A DNA stretch of 64,000 nucleotides from Bacteroidota bacterium (lineage in GTDB: Bacteria; Bacteroidota; Bacteroidia; Chitinophagales; Chitinophagaceae). Below, piece after piece: positions 35,193 through 44,425 of the stretch (position 1 is the stretch's first letter; every line of letters starts with the position of its first letter). Position numbers and translations under genes: made by a program. The stretch spans positions 1-64,000 of the forward strand of contig JAFDYC010000012.1 of NCBI GenBank assembly GCA_018267625.1, in the 5' to 3' direction. The notes beneath the pieces are model-generated. The model was not told the DNA's origin. It saw only the letters and a program-made list of their open reading frames with translations, and did not search any database.

Positions 35193-35903
35193 TTAGGAAT
35201 TAGGATGTTGCTTTTTGGGGTTCACCAGCAGCACTTCGTCCACCATACCATATTCTTTGGCTTCTTCTGCCAGCATCCAGTAGTCGCGGTCGCAGTCTTC
35301 CGCCACCCGTTCGATGTCCTTGCCGGTGTGTTCGGAGAGGATGGTGTAGAGGTTTTGCTTGATGCGGCGGATTTCTTTCACGGTGATTTCGATGTCGGTC
35401 GCCTGGCCACCGATGGCAGAAGAAGGTTGGTGCAGCATGATGCGGCTGTGGCGCAGGGCAGTACGTTTCCCCTTGGTGCCGGCACACATCAGCACGGCGG
35501 CCATGGAGGCGGCAATGCCGGTGCAGATGGTACTCACATCGGGGTTGATGATTTGCATGGTGTCGTACACGCCCAGGCCGGCATATACAGAGCCGCCGGG
35601 TGAGTTGATATACATCTGTACGTCGCGGGTACGGTCGGCACTTTCCAGAAACAAGAGTTGGGCGGTGACGATATTGGCTACCTGGTCGTCAATACCGGTG
35701 CCGAGGAAGATGATACGGTCCATCATCAGCCGGCTGAATACATCCATCTGCGCCACATTGAGCGGGCGTTCTTCGATGATGTAAGGTGTGAGGCCGGTAG
35801 GGTTGTGGATGCGTGCGTTGTTCTGGCGGATGTAGTCATCCATTGTATGGCCGCTCATGCCGAGATGGCCTACGGCATACTTGCGAAATTCGTTTTGATC
35901 CAT
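35193..35903 (-). CDS. clpP: ATP-dependent Clp protease proteolytic subunit, first copy
   Basis: The 236-residue ClpP has the triad S133 (GIAASMAAVL), H158 (RIMLHQPS) and D207 (CDRDYWM). An N-terminal extension of about 45 residues precedes the processed core, starting near EERPLNVAQMDVFSRLM. It forms the proteolytic chamber used by ClpX. No clpX gene is next to it. Together with the second copy 51 bases downstream it makes a two-gene unit ending in a strong terminator. Confidence 0.92.
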   Translation of the reverse strand: MDQNEFRKYAVGHLGMSGHTMDDYIRQNNARIHNPTGLTPYIIEERPLNVAQMDVFSRLMMDRIIFLGTGIDDQVANIVTAQLLFLESADRTRDVQMYINSPGGSVYAGLGVYDTMQIINPDVSTICTGIAASMAAVLMCAGTKGKRTALRHSRIMLHQPSSAIGGQATDIEITVKEIRRIKQNLYTILSEHTGKDIERVAEDCDRDYWMLAEEAKEYGMVDEVLLVNPKKQHPNS

Positions 35904-36134
35904 GGTGTCTCAGGCTTTAGGCCGGGAGTTTTGTTTATTAAAAGATGATGTGGACAGATGATCCTCAGGGCTTGCCACTGTGGGCATTGCCACCTTGAAG
36001 ACAAAAACCTGGCCGGGGGAAAAATAAAGTCATTCCGGCATAGTGCTGCCAATTGTGGCGATTTTTGGCTTTTATGCAGTGCTGATTTGCCAGCCCGGCT
36101 CCTGCTATTTTGGACCTCTCTTTTGTTATCGGTT

Positions 36135-37694
36135 ATGTCTGCAAGTCTTCCTCAGGTTCCTTCATCAAAAGGAACGTTCCAACAGGTGTTGAGGCAATGG
36201 GTATTGTTCCCTTTTTTATTCCCACTGTTTTTTGTCTTGCGCATTGCCCGGTACTATTTCGGTGCAGTCCCTGCCTGGGATGTAATATGGGTCGCTGCTC
36301 TTTGGACGATTCCTGCCCTGCTGCTTTATTTCCTGCTGCGTAAGGTTTTTCGAAATCGCCTGTCTGCTGCGGTAGCCACGCTGTTGTTGCTGGTCTTGTT
36401 GCTGGCCTGGCATCGGATATTAAACCCGCTTTATCGGTTGTTTCACTCGGGCGAGAACTATCGCTACCTGCCGTTCATTTTTCTGGGCTTCCTGTTGGTC
36501 ATCACATCCCTCTGTTTGTTGCTGCGCAAGCTGCGCCCTGTAGCGGCTTCGGCCTTATTGTATTATCTCAACACGTTATTTCTCGTGTTTGTGGTGGTAG
36601 AGCTGGGTTTGATAGGCTATTATTCTATTCAAAGAAGTCTTTCACCGGGGCTATTTTTTCATGCTACTTCAGAACAGGCCACGGACCGCTCTGCCCGCGC
36701 CGGCTCCAACATATACCTGCTGCTGTTTGATGAATATTCCTCCACGTCTGTGCTGAAGGAAAAATGGGATTACGACAATTCGACAATGGATTCTTTCCTG
36801 AAAGCAAAGGGCTTTTTTGTGAATGAAAACAGCCGCTCCAATTACTGCTGGACGGAATTTTCCATGGCTTCCCTGTTCAACCTGGACTATTTCAGGAATT
36901 TCAGTAAGGCCCACAACCTGGCCAGCGAACAAGACATGCAACGCAGCATCGTAGCCATGGAGCAACCAAGGCTGACGCAGGTCCTGAAACATGCCGGTTA
37001 CGCGATTCGCTGCCATTCTATTTTTCAGGTGGATACCGAGGCTCCGGAATACATTCCTGAATTGCGGCTCAATAAATGGAGGCTCCTTACCGTCAACTCG
37101 TTTTTTCATGCTCTCCGGGTCAATTATTGGCCTTACCTGAAACACCGAACTGCGATCAAAGAAGACCCAACGTACCGCTTCCTACCTTTCTATCGGATGG
37201 ACAACTACAATCAGGAAGGAGTACAATTTGTGTTTCGGGAAGCCCGGCTTAAAGAACAACAACCCCGATTTGTATATGCTCATTTTTTCATGCCGCACAA
37301 TACTTATTACTATGACCGTGACGACCGGCTAATGACTCAAGAACGCATTGAGGCAATCCAACCGGTGGATGAACCGAAGTATTACGGCTACAATGTGACG
37401 CACACGAATAAAAAGTTGCGTTTGATGATTGACAGCATTCAAGCACAAGACCCGAAGGCGTGTATCATCGTGCTGGGCGACCACGGCTACCGGCAACATT
37501 TATATGAAGATGACCGCCATTCAGAATACTTCCGAAACATGAGCGCTCTTTATTTCCCGGACAAAAACTACAGCAGCCTGCCGGATAGCTTTACGAATGT
37601 GAATGTGTTTCGCATTGTGCTGAATAAAATCTGCAGCACTCATTATCCTTTGTTGCCGAACCATAGTTACCCACTGACTTTGAAGCCTAACTAA
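36135..37694 (+). CDS. Membrane-bound sulfatase/alkaline-phosphatase superfamily protein (phosphoglycerol/phosphoethanolamine transferase-like)
   Basis: The 519-residue protein has about five membrane helices in the first 180 residues, then an extracytoplasmic domain. That domain has NIYLLLFDEYSS at its start (a metal-ligand aspartate in LLFDEY) and VLGDHGYRQ later (GDHG metal site). This is the layout of LTA-synthase and phosphoethanolamine-transferase-like enzymes. Substrate unknown. The open frame extends to 35958, but the N-terminal 59 residues look non-coding, so I chose the ATG at 36135. Confidence 0.82.
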   Translation: MSASLPQVPSSKGTFQQVLRQWVLFPFLFPLFFVLRIARYYFGAVPAWDVIWVAALWTIPALLLYFLLRKVFRNRLSAAVATLLLLVLLLAWHRILNPLYRLFHSGENYRYLPFIFLGFLLVITSLCLLLRKLRPVAASALLYYLNTLFLVFVVVELGLIGYYSIQRSLSPGLFFHATSEQATDRSARAGSNIYLLLFDEYSSTSVLKEKWDYDNSTMDSFLKAKGFFVNENSRSNYCWTEFSMASLFNLDYFRNFSKAHNLASEQDMQRSIVAMEQPRLTQVLKHAGYAIRCHSIFQVDTEAPEYIPELRLNKWRLLTVNSFFHALRVNYWPYLKHRTAIKEDPTYRFLPFYRMDNYNQEGVQFVFREARLKEQQPRFVYAHFFMPHNTYYYDRDDRLMTQERIEAIQPVDEPKYYGYNVTHTNKKLRLMIDSIQAQDPKACIIVLGDHGYRQHLYEDDRHSEYFRNMSALYFPDKNYSSLPDSFTNVNVFRIVLNKICSTHYPLLPNHSYPLTLKPN

Positions 37695-37954
37695 TTGCTT
37701 CCATAGCCCTGGATCATTCTGATAAAGAAATATCACTGAAAAGACGTCCTCTTCTTTTGGAACCCCCCAGAAACCAAAGGCACATGCTGATTATTTCGGC
37801 TACCTGAGAACCGGTAATTCCCCCGATTGAGAATAACCTTCTTTGCCCGGAAGCTGTACGAATGTGGATGTGCATCGTCTCCTGCAAGACAAGCTAAATA
37901 ACAGTCATTTCCTCATCCTCTCTCCAAGTAGCTACAAGAAGGATAAGGTTTGAA

Positions 37955-39331
37955 TTAATACCGCTTCATCAGGTACAACACCCGCTCCGAATGCGGCAAG
38001 AGCATTTTCTTTTCAATTTGAAAATGCTTTGCGAATGCAGCTTCAAAAGCCTCCAGGTTATAGTCCGGAAAAATGTCTTCCCGAGCCTGCAACAATAGTT
38101 GTGTTTTGGGGTCTTGCTTCGGGACAAACTCAATCAGCAGCCACTGTTGCGTCATGCCAAAAAACAACTCCGGGAGGTACGGCAGGGGCACATTGCTGCC
38201 TATTGCCAGATGATGTATCAGGGCCAGGGCCAGAACCAGATTGCCTTGCAATCGTTCCGGAAGGGAGCTTCGCTCAGCAAGAGCCCAGCCCAGAGCCGGC
38301 GTCGGGTTTGTCAAGCCAGCTACCAACACCTGTATGCGCTCCGATTTTGATAGGCGTAATTCCTGAAACAATAGATCTACCGAAGCTGCATCGGCATCGA
38401 AGGCAATCACCTCCTGAGCATACTCTGATGCCAGGAAGCTGAAGTTTCCGGTATTGCAACCTGCATCTACTACACGTTCTGGCTTGAGCTCGCTCAGGAT
38501 CTGCTCCACAGCCTGCCGTTTACTTTCCAGATAACCGGCACTCAGGATGCTTTCCTGATAATAATTGCTCCAAACAGCCTTTTGGCTGCGGGGCTTCAGG
38601 CTCTTGATAAAACCCTCAAGCTGTGCCACATTTTGCAGAATCTTTCCTTTGGAAATCCGAATCACTTTTTGTGATGTGCCCGTTTTTTTAGACAAGGCAG
38701 CAGCCAGGAATACATAGAGCTGATGATTCCAGCTCAGCCTGCATTTCCAGGGCAGCATTGATGCTGTGAGCCGGGCAGATATTCCATCCGGATAGGCCAT
38801 GAGGAAGGCAGGCGACAGTTCGGGGAACCTTTGGAACAACAGCAGTGGGTATAAAAAATGCTCGCAGAATTGCCGGAAAGCGAGCCAGGGCTTCCCGTCT
38901 TCATAACGCTCAAAGGAGAGGCTGTCAATCAGTATGGGTCTGCTTCCAAGAAACTGGATGTTGTTTGCGTTGGCATCCTTCAGCATCAAGCCAAACTCAA
39001 GGCCACTGCGCACCAGGCCAAGTGTGTGCAGGGCTGCAACTTGCAATTGATGAAAGCTCCATTCATAAGGATAGCTCCAGAAGGGTAGCTGCTGTGGCTT
39101 TAGGATTTGGGGTGCTCCTGGCATCAGCTCGTTTCCGCTCAGCGCTTCATGTCCAATAATCCGGCCCTGCTGATGTAGCTGTGCATACAGCCCGGACTGC
39201 ATAAGCAATTCATAACCTTCAAGCCCGGCAGGTAAGACCGCACGATAGATAATACCGGAATGGCGAAAGACAAATCCGCAGGGGTCCCGGTAGGAAGCCG
39301 GATGCCGCTTGCTGTCAGAGGCAACCATCAT
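37955..39331 (-). CDS. Class I SAM-dependent methyltransferase with a large N-terminal domain (NoeA-like)
   Basis: The 458-residue protein has a C-terminal Rossmann methyltransferase domain, motif I being VVDAGCNTGNFSFLA around residues 287-301. The N-terminal half of about 250 residues is specific, with LMLKDANANNIQFLGSRPILIDSLSFERY as its signature. Proteins with this layout are annotated as NoeA-related. Substrate unknown. Its ATG overlaps the stop of the 49-residue protein by 3 bases, so the two are translationally coupled. Confidence 0.82.
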   Translation of the reverse strand: MMVASDSKRHPASYRDPCGFVFRHSGIIYRAVLPAGLEGYELLMQSGLYAQLHQQGRIIGHEALSGNELMPGAPQILKPQQLPFWSYPYEWSFHQLQVAALHTLGLVRSGLEFGLMLKDANANNIQFLGSRPILIDSLSFERYEDGKPWLAFRQFCEHFLYPLLLFQRFPELSPAFLMAYPDGISARLTASMLPWKCRLSWNHQLYVFLAAALSKKTGTSQKVIRISKGKILQNVAQLEGFIKSLKPRSQKAVWSNYYQESILSAGYLESKRQAVEQILSELKPERVVDAGCNTGNFSFLASEYAQEVIAFDADAASVDLLFQELRLSKSERIQVLVAGLTNPTPALGWALAERSSLPERLQGNLVLALALIHHLAIGSNVPLPYLPELFFGMTQQWLLIEFVPKQDPKTQLLLQAREDIFPDYNLEAFEAAFAKHFQIEKKMLLPHSERVLYLMKRY

Positions 39332-39477
39332 TCCGATTCCTTCTTACGCCCGAACAACGAGCGGATTTTGTAGCGAATGGCTTTGAAAAACATAGAAACG
39401 CCGAGGGCTAAACCTATCAGAAACTGGAGCAGCAGGCTGCCGGTGCCGGGGTCTATGTAAAGCAGAAAGGCGTTCAT
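39328..39477 (-). CDS. 49-residue membrane protein with a YIDPGTGS motif
   Basis: This short gene encodes an N-terminal MNAFLLYIDPGTGSLLLQ, one hydrophobic helix, and a strongly basic tail (RYKIRSLFGRKKESE). The same motif and size recur in small Bacteroidota membrane proteins that I recall as uncharacterised. The stop overlaps the ATG of the methyltransferase, which argues for a real, translated gene. Function unknown; it may anchor or aid the methyltransferase. Confidence 0.78.
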   Translation of the reverse strand: MNAFLLYIDPGTGSLLLQFLIGLALGVSMFFKAIRYKIRSLFGRKKESE

Positions 39478-39549
39478 AAATGTGGCAGCAAAAATAATGT
39501 CTGAAGATTGTCCGGTCTTGTTGAGTGTATTGGCAGGGGAAAGAACCTG

Positions 39550-40632
39550 CTAAAACTGCGGCCAGATGTCGAAGCCGATTCTATGGAAACGGCTGGGCTT
39601 CAGGTTCGTGAACTCTTTTGGGTTCGGCACTTTGCCGTGCAGCACTACCCGATAATAATCTACGGCTTCGGGCATGGCCGGCTGCCGGCCGCGCAGGCTC
39701 AGGAAATTGCTGTGCCCACCCCCGCAGAGCAAATGAAAGTTGACATACTGGGCCCGCTTGCACAAAGGCGGCACAGGTCGCTCACCAAGGATGCCGTGAA
39801 AGCTGGCTAAACGTGCCCACTTCAAAGTAGCATCATGTGAATTGTAAAACACGTACAAGTGCTTCGCAAAAGCAATACGGCTCATCCACCGGGTGGCACC
39901 GCGTCGAGGCACACAGGGCGCATTCAAGATGAGATTATCAACCCACAACTTGTTGTTGATGCGTGATAGAGAAGCACTCTTCGCCAGCATACGTAAGGCC
40001 TGATTGCCTAAGCTGTGGTAGAATAATGTAAGTCTTCCTTCCCCGAGAATGCCCGCCTCACGAAACCGGAGCATGCTATCCAGCACCGGTAAAAAGTCCG
40101 AGCCGGCAAGCTGTGCATTTCGCCTGGCAAACTTGAAATTTTTGAGGCTGCTCAACCCTTTGTGGATGCTGGGATAGTCGAGCAGCAACACATTCAGGTC
40201 ATACTGCCGGGCCATGCTAAAAGCACGGTTGATATCGGATGTAAACAACTTCCCCATCCCTTCGGTATAGACTACCCAGTCCCGATTCCGACGATGAGGC
40301 TCACAGCGCATGAGCGTCACAGCCCGGCGTAAATCCGGCACCCCTGACAAATGCCATTGCCCTTGCTCCGTAGTAATAAAAAAGTAGTGAAGGCTATCCC
40401 CATCCCGGTCCTGGCTCATAAACCGTATTTGCCCGGGCTCCGGTTTACGATTGCTCACCACGACTACGGCAGGTGCTGTACGACAGTCTTCATGGGCGGC
40501 AAGGGTAGGCACCCGCACGAGGGCATTCCAAAAAGAATCTGTGTCGAAATAGGAGATGTATTGCGGTGTGTTTCGTTGGGCCGCACTGACCAGAGGAAAC
40601 AAGAACAGCAAGAGGAAAATTCGAAGCCGCAT
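39550..40632 (-). CDS. Secreted alpha/beta-hydrolase-like protein
   Basis: The 360-residue protein has a signal peptide (MRLRIFLLLFLFPLVSAAQ). The mature part contains RDWVVYTEGMGKLF, DLNVLLLDYPSIHKG, LFYHSLGNQALR (a nucleophile-elbow-like HSLGN) and FHLLCGGGHSNFLS near the end. The pattern is that of alpha/beta hydrolases of the DUF900 group. Substrate unknown. The frame extends to 40683, but the ATG at 40632 gives the signal peptide. It diverges from the S9 peptidase gene. Confidence 0.7.
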   Translation of the reverse strand: MRLRIFLLLFLFPLVSAAQRNTPQYISYFDTDSFWNALVRVPTLAAHEDCRTAPAVVVVSNRKPEPGQIRFMSQDRDGDSLHYFFITTEQGQWHLSGVPDLRRAVTLMRCEPHRRNRDWVVYTEGMGKLFTSDINRAFSMARQYDLNVLLLDYPSIHKGLSSLKNFKFARRNAQLAGSDFLPVLDSMLRFREAGILGEGRLTLFYHSLGNQALRMLAKSASLSRINNKLWVDNLILNAPCVPRRGATRWMSRIAFAKHLYVFYNSHDATLKWARLASFHGILGERPVPPLCKRAQYVNFHLLCGGGHSNFLSLRGRQPAMPEAVDYYRVVLHGKVPNPKEFTNLKPSRFHRIGFDIWPQF

Positions 40633-40761
40633 AGACGAAGATGAAAATAGGCTGTCGCAGTTTAGCACCTTTCGTAGAAGCACCTGATTCCAAAAAATCC
40701 TTTTTACCAGCCGCTACTGCCAGGCACCTTGCCTTTAAAAAACGAATGCCAGAGGCCGATT

Positions 40762-40769
40762 TACATTTG
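40762..40769 (+). promoter_or_regulatory. -7 promoter element of the S9 peptidase gene
   Basis: TACATTTG matches TAnnTTTG exactly, 31 bases before the chosen ATG at 40801. It lies downstream of the alternative ORF start at 40729, so it supports 40801. No TTG is seen at the expected distance. Confidence 0.5.
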
Positions 40770-40800
40770 CTGCTTTCAAAAAAATACTTCCCCGCGCCTT

Positions 40801-42921
40801 ATGAAACGATTGTTGTTATCCGCATTTGCTGCCTCTTTGTTTCTGTCGCCTGTATGCGCGCAACACCGGCAATACACCATGGCCGAAGCGACCAATGGGA
40901 TGGCCACCACGCTCGCACCGAAGAGCATCAAGGGGCAGGCATGGCGTCCGGGGACACACGAATTGTTTTTCCGCAACCCTGCTGGTACCGCAGAAATATT
41001 TAATGCCGACAACAAGCAACACGCCTCCGTGTATGGACAAGCCATATATGCTCAGAAGGGCTTTCAATGGCTGTCGCAGCATTCAGGTTATACCCTGAGC
41101 GGCGATACCCTGAAGTTCTTTGACGGAAATCTGAATGCCACAACAGCGGCAAGCAATGTGCAGGCGGTGCTGCAGAAAGGTTATGCAAACCTGGAGTTTG
41201 CCCCGGGCGGCCAGGCATACGCCTTTACCCTGGACAATAACCTATGGTTTGGGCGCAAGGGTGAAGCACCCCATGCCATCACCGCAGATAAAGACATCAA
41301 CATCATCAGCGGTCAAGCCGTGCACCGTAATGAATTTGGCATTGAAAAAGGGATATTCTTTTCCCCAAAGGGCAGGCTGCTTGCCTATTACCGGATGGAT
41401 CAGACGATGGTAGAAGATTATCCCATCATTGACTGGGCGCCGGTGCCTGCTAAAAACACCAATATCAAGTATCCCTTTGCGGGCCGTACATCCCACCAGG
41501 TGACCCTGCAAGTCTATGACCCGGCCAGCGGAACGACAACACCTATACAGACTGAAGGCCCCAAAGACCAATACCTCACCTGCGTCACCTGGAGCCCGGA
41601 TGAACGCTACATCTATATCGCCATCCTCAACCGCGATCAAAACCACCTTTGGCTAAACCAATATGATGCCCAAACAGGAAAGAAAGTAAAAACCCTGCTG
41701 CAAGAACAGGACGACAAATACGTGGAGCCACAGCATCCCTTAGCCTTCCTGCCGGGCAGCAACACAAAATTTATCTGGTGGAGCCAGCGTGACGGATACA
41801 TGCATCTATGGCTTTGCGACATGGAGCACAACCAAATGCGCTGCCTCACACCCGGCCCTTATGTCGTGAATGATTTACTAGGCTTCCACGCTTCACGGAA
41901 AGAAATAATCTTCACCTCCGCCAAAGAATCTCCATTGGAAAAACACGGCTATGCCGTGAATTGGGAAAATGGAAAACTCCGCCGCCTCGACTCCGGGCCA
42001 GGCACGCACAACTACCTGCTCAGTGAAGACGGGGCTTATGCGTTCGATGTTTTCAGCTCCGAGACCCTACCCAGAAAGGCAGTCATTCGTGCTACAGACG
42101 GGACTTCTTTGGAGCTACTGGCTGATGCACCCAATCCACTTGCGGATTTCGAAAGGCCCCGCATCATAGACACAACGCTGCTGGCTGCTGACGGCAAAAC
42201 TACCCTCTATGGCAAACTCATCCTGCCTACTCATTTCGACCCCAACAAAAAATATCCGGTCATCGTATATCTCTACAATGGGCCACATGTGCAACTCATC
42301 CGAAACAGTTTTCCGGCCAGCGGCAACCTGTGGTACGAATACCTCGCACAGCATGGCTATGTGGTCTGGACGATGGACGGTCGTGGCTCTTCCAACCGTG
42401 GGCTGCAATTTGAACAAGTCATCTTCCGGCATCTGGGCACCCACGAAATGGACGACCAACTCAGAGGCGTTGCCCTGCTGAAATCCATGCCGTTTGTGGA
42501 TTCTACACGCATGGGTGTGCATGGCTGGAGCTTTGGCGGTTTTATGACGACCAGTCTCATGCTGCGCCATCCCGGCGTTTTCAAAGTGGCTGTGGCCGGC
42601 GGCCCGGTGATGGACTGGAGCATGTATGAAGTGATGTATGGCGAACGCTACATGGACACCCCCGAACAAAACCCCGAAGGATACAAGGAGAGCGCTCTCT
42701 ACGACAAAGTCAAAAACTTAAAAGGCAAGCTGCTCGTCATCCATGGCACGCAGGATGCAACTGTAGTTTGGCAACACAGTATCCGGTTTGTAAAGGCCTG
42801 CGTGGATGCAGGAATACAGATGGATTACTTCGTGTATCCGGGATATGAACACAACGTCCGAGGCAAAGACAGAGTACACCTGATGCAGAAAATCACCAAC
42901 TACTTTGACCAGAACCTTTGA
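40801..42921 (+). CDS. S9 family (dipeptidyl peptidase IV-like) serine peptidase
   Basis: The 706-residue protein has a signal peptide (MKRLLLSAFAASLFLSPVCAQ), a beta-propeller domain (about residues 30-460) and a C-terminal alpha/beta hydrolase with the catalytic triad S577 (GWSFGGF), D652 (HGTQDATV) and H684 (GYEHNVRG). DPP IV-like enzymes remove X-Pro or X-Ala dipeptides from peptides in the periplasm. The acidic pair common to DPP IV for N-terminus binding is not checked here. It is transcribed divergently from the hydrolase-like gene. Confidence 0.92.
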   Translation: MKRLLLSAFAASLFLSPVCAQHRQYTMAEATNGMATTLAPKSIKGQAWRPGTHELFFRNPAGTAEIFNADNKQHASVYGQAIYAQKGFQWLSQHSGYTLSGDTLKFFDGNLNATTAASNVQAVLQKGYANLEFAPGGQAYAFTLDNNLWFGRKGEAPHAITADKDINIISGQAVHRNEFGIEKGIFFSPKGRLLAYYRMDQTMVEDYPIIDWAPVPAKNTNIKYPFAGRTSHQVTLQVYDPASGTTTPIQTEGPKDQYLTCVTWSPDERYIYIAILNRDQNHLWLNQYDAQTGKKVKTLLQEQDDKYVEPQHPLAFLPGSNTKFIWWSQRDGYMHLWLCDMEHNQMRCLTPGPYVVNDLLGFHASRKEIIFTSAKESPLEKHGYAVNWENGKLRRLDSGPGTHNYLLSEDGAYAFDVFSSETLPRKAVIRATDGTSLELLADAPNPLADFERPRIIDTTLLAADGKTTLYGKLILPTHFDPNKKYPVIVYLYNGPHVQLIRNSFPASGNLWYEYLAQHGYVVWTMDGRGSSNRGLQFEQVIFRHLGTHEMDDQLRGVALLKSMPFVDSTRMGVHGWSFGGFMTTSLMLRHPGVFKVAVAGGPVMDWSMYEVMYGERYMDTPEQNPEGYKESALYDKVKNLKGKLLVIHGTQDATVVWQHSIRFVKACVDAGIQMDYFVYPGYEHNVRGKDRVHLMQKITNYFDQNL

Positions 42922-42948
42922 ACGACTTCTTCCGGATTTGAATGCCGT

Positions 42949-43587
42949 TTAATTCAGTGCAATCATTGCCTGATGCAGGTTTTTCTTCCAATCAATGTAT
43001 TTGGGTAGTTGTGTGATTTGGATCATTCCTTCTTTGGCGGGCAAGGGAGGCAATGCGCCTAAATCCACATAGTGCAGGTCGAGGGCAAAGGTTTTTTCGC
43101 CTAGAATACAAGCCAGGATCTTGTACATCGCGGGGCGCAACCATTCGAGGTCTTTGAGTCGGTCGTAAAAGGTTGTACAGACTTTGATGGCTACAATCTC
43201 CGGGTGCGCACGGTCTTTCAAAGGCATAAACCAGATGTCATCCGCTTTTAGTGTGAAGTCTTCAAAGCCAAACTCAAATTGCGCACCCCGCGGGGGCACG
43301 AGTGCAATGAATTTCCAATTGCTCAGCCGGGGTGCTGCTTGAATGAGCGTATGCACTGTTTCGAAGAATTTGGAATCTCCTTCGGCTGTGATGATAAATT
43401 CTTTCTTGCCATGAAAGCTGCCTCCTATTTCAAAGCTCAAAGCCTCACAATAAGATTGTAGCCGACACAGCAATTCCCGGAGTAGCGATTCTTTGTCGGC
43501 TTCGGATTGTTCATCAAGCTCCAGGTAAGCGAGTTGGTTTTGTTTAAACCATTCCCAAAAAGCAAGTGCATCCGTTTTCATGGCCAT
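42949..43587 (-). CDS. Conserved hypothetical protein, 212 residues
   Basis: I do not recognise a family. The protein is soluble, with an amphipathic N-terminal region (residues 1-60) and a core containing FGFEDFTLKADDIWFMPL, VAIKVCTTFY and WLRPAMYKILACILGE, ending in a basic amphipathic segment. There is no signal peptide and no clear catalytic motif. It could start at M1 or M3 (43587 or 43581). It lies 110 bases downstream of dapB on the same strand. Confidence 0.72.
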   Translation of the reverse strand: MAMKTDALAFWEWFKQNQLAYLELDEQSEADKESLLRELLCRLQSYCEALSFEIGGSFHGKKEFIITAEGDSKFFETVHTLIQAAPRLSNWKFIALVPPRGAQFEFGFEDFTLKADDIWFMPLKDRAHPEIVAIKVCTTFYDRLKDLEWLRPAMYKILACILGEKTFALDLHYVDLGALPPLPAKEGMIQITQLPKYIDWKKNLHQAMIALN

Positions 43588-43697
43588 CCGGAAGGCCTTT
43601 TACTGAATCAGCTTCAGGAACCTTCCTTGCATTTGGAGAGAGAAAACGCCGTGCCGGAATGATTTGCATTTTTAAAGGAAAAGCAAAAAAACCTGCA

Positions 43698-44423
43698 TTA
43701 CACCCCGCTTCCAGCCAGCACATCCTTCATGTGGAATATGCCTGATTTCCCAATTAAAAATTCGGCTGCCAGCACCGCGCCTAATGCAAAGCCATCGCGG
43801 CTGTGTGCTGTATGGGTAATGTCTATCGTGTCCACCTCCGAAGCCCAGGAAACCTTGTGTGTGCCCGGCACGCCTTCTTCGCGCAATGCGGTGATGGGCA
43901 ATTGATGTGGCCCGGCCTGTTCGGCAAGTGCCCAGCCCTGAATGTTCGGATTCTCTTTTAGAATTTGTTCCGCAAGGCTGATGGCTGTGCCACTAGGCTT
44001 GTCTTTTTTCTGAAGGTGGTGAACCTCTTCCAGATGCACCTGATAGGAGGGCTGTCCCTGCATCAATTGCGCCAGCCGGCGATTGATTTCAAAGAAAATA
44101 TTGACTCCTATACTGAAATTGGAAGCTTGCAGGAATGCTGTGTTCCGTTCGTTTGCACGGGCATTTGCCAAGGGCAGCAATTCATTCCATCCGGTGGTGC
44201 CGCATACAACAGGCAAGTGGGCATCGAGGCATCGCAACACATTGGCCAGTGCAGCTTCTGGTCGGGTAAATTCGATGGCGACATCGGCAGTTCGAAGATT
44301 CTTTTCAAAAAAATCTTCCTGATTGGAAGAAGTGATTTTAAGTACTGTTTCATGCCCTCGGGAAGCCGCAATTCGCTCAATAGCATGGCCCATTTTGCCA
44401 TATCCAATCAAGGCAATTTTCAT
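43698..44423 (-). CDS. dapB: 4-hydroxy-tetrahydrodipicolinate reductase
   Basis: The 241-residue protein has the N-terminal nucleotide fold (MKIALIGYGKMGHAIERIA), the substrate loop VHHLQKKDKPSGTA with catalytic His and Lys, and a C-terminal GFALGAVLAAEFL. It reduces HTPA to tetrahydrodipicolinate in lysine and diaminopimelate synthesis. The stop of the upstream UbiA-family gene is 2 bases before its start, so the two form a unit. Confidence 0.94.
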   Translation of the reverse strand: MKIALIGYGKMGHAIERIAASRGHETVLKITSSNQEDFFEKNLRTADVAIEFTRPEAALANVLRCLDAHLPVVCGTTGWNELLPLANARANERNTAFLQASNFSIGVNIFFEINRRLAQLMQGQPSYQVHLEEVHHLQKKDKPSGTAISLAEQILKENPNIQGWALAEQAGPHQLPITALREEGVPGTHKVSWASEVDTIDITHTAHSRDGFALGAVLAAEFLIGKSGIFHMKDVLAGSGV

Positions 44424-44425
44424 AA

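Noticed and set aside
42115-42669. 184-codon minus-strand ORF
   Set aside because: It is antisense to the catalytic domain of the S9 peptidase and rich in His, as typical for shadows of such genes.
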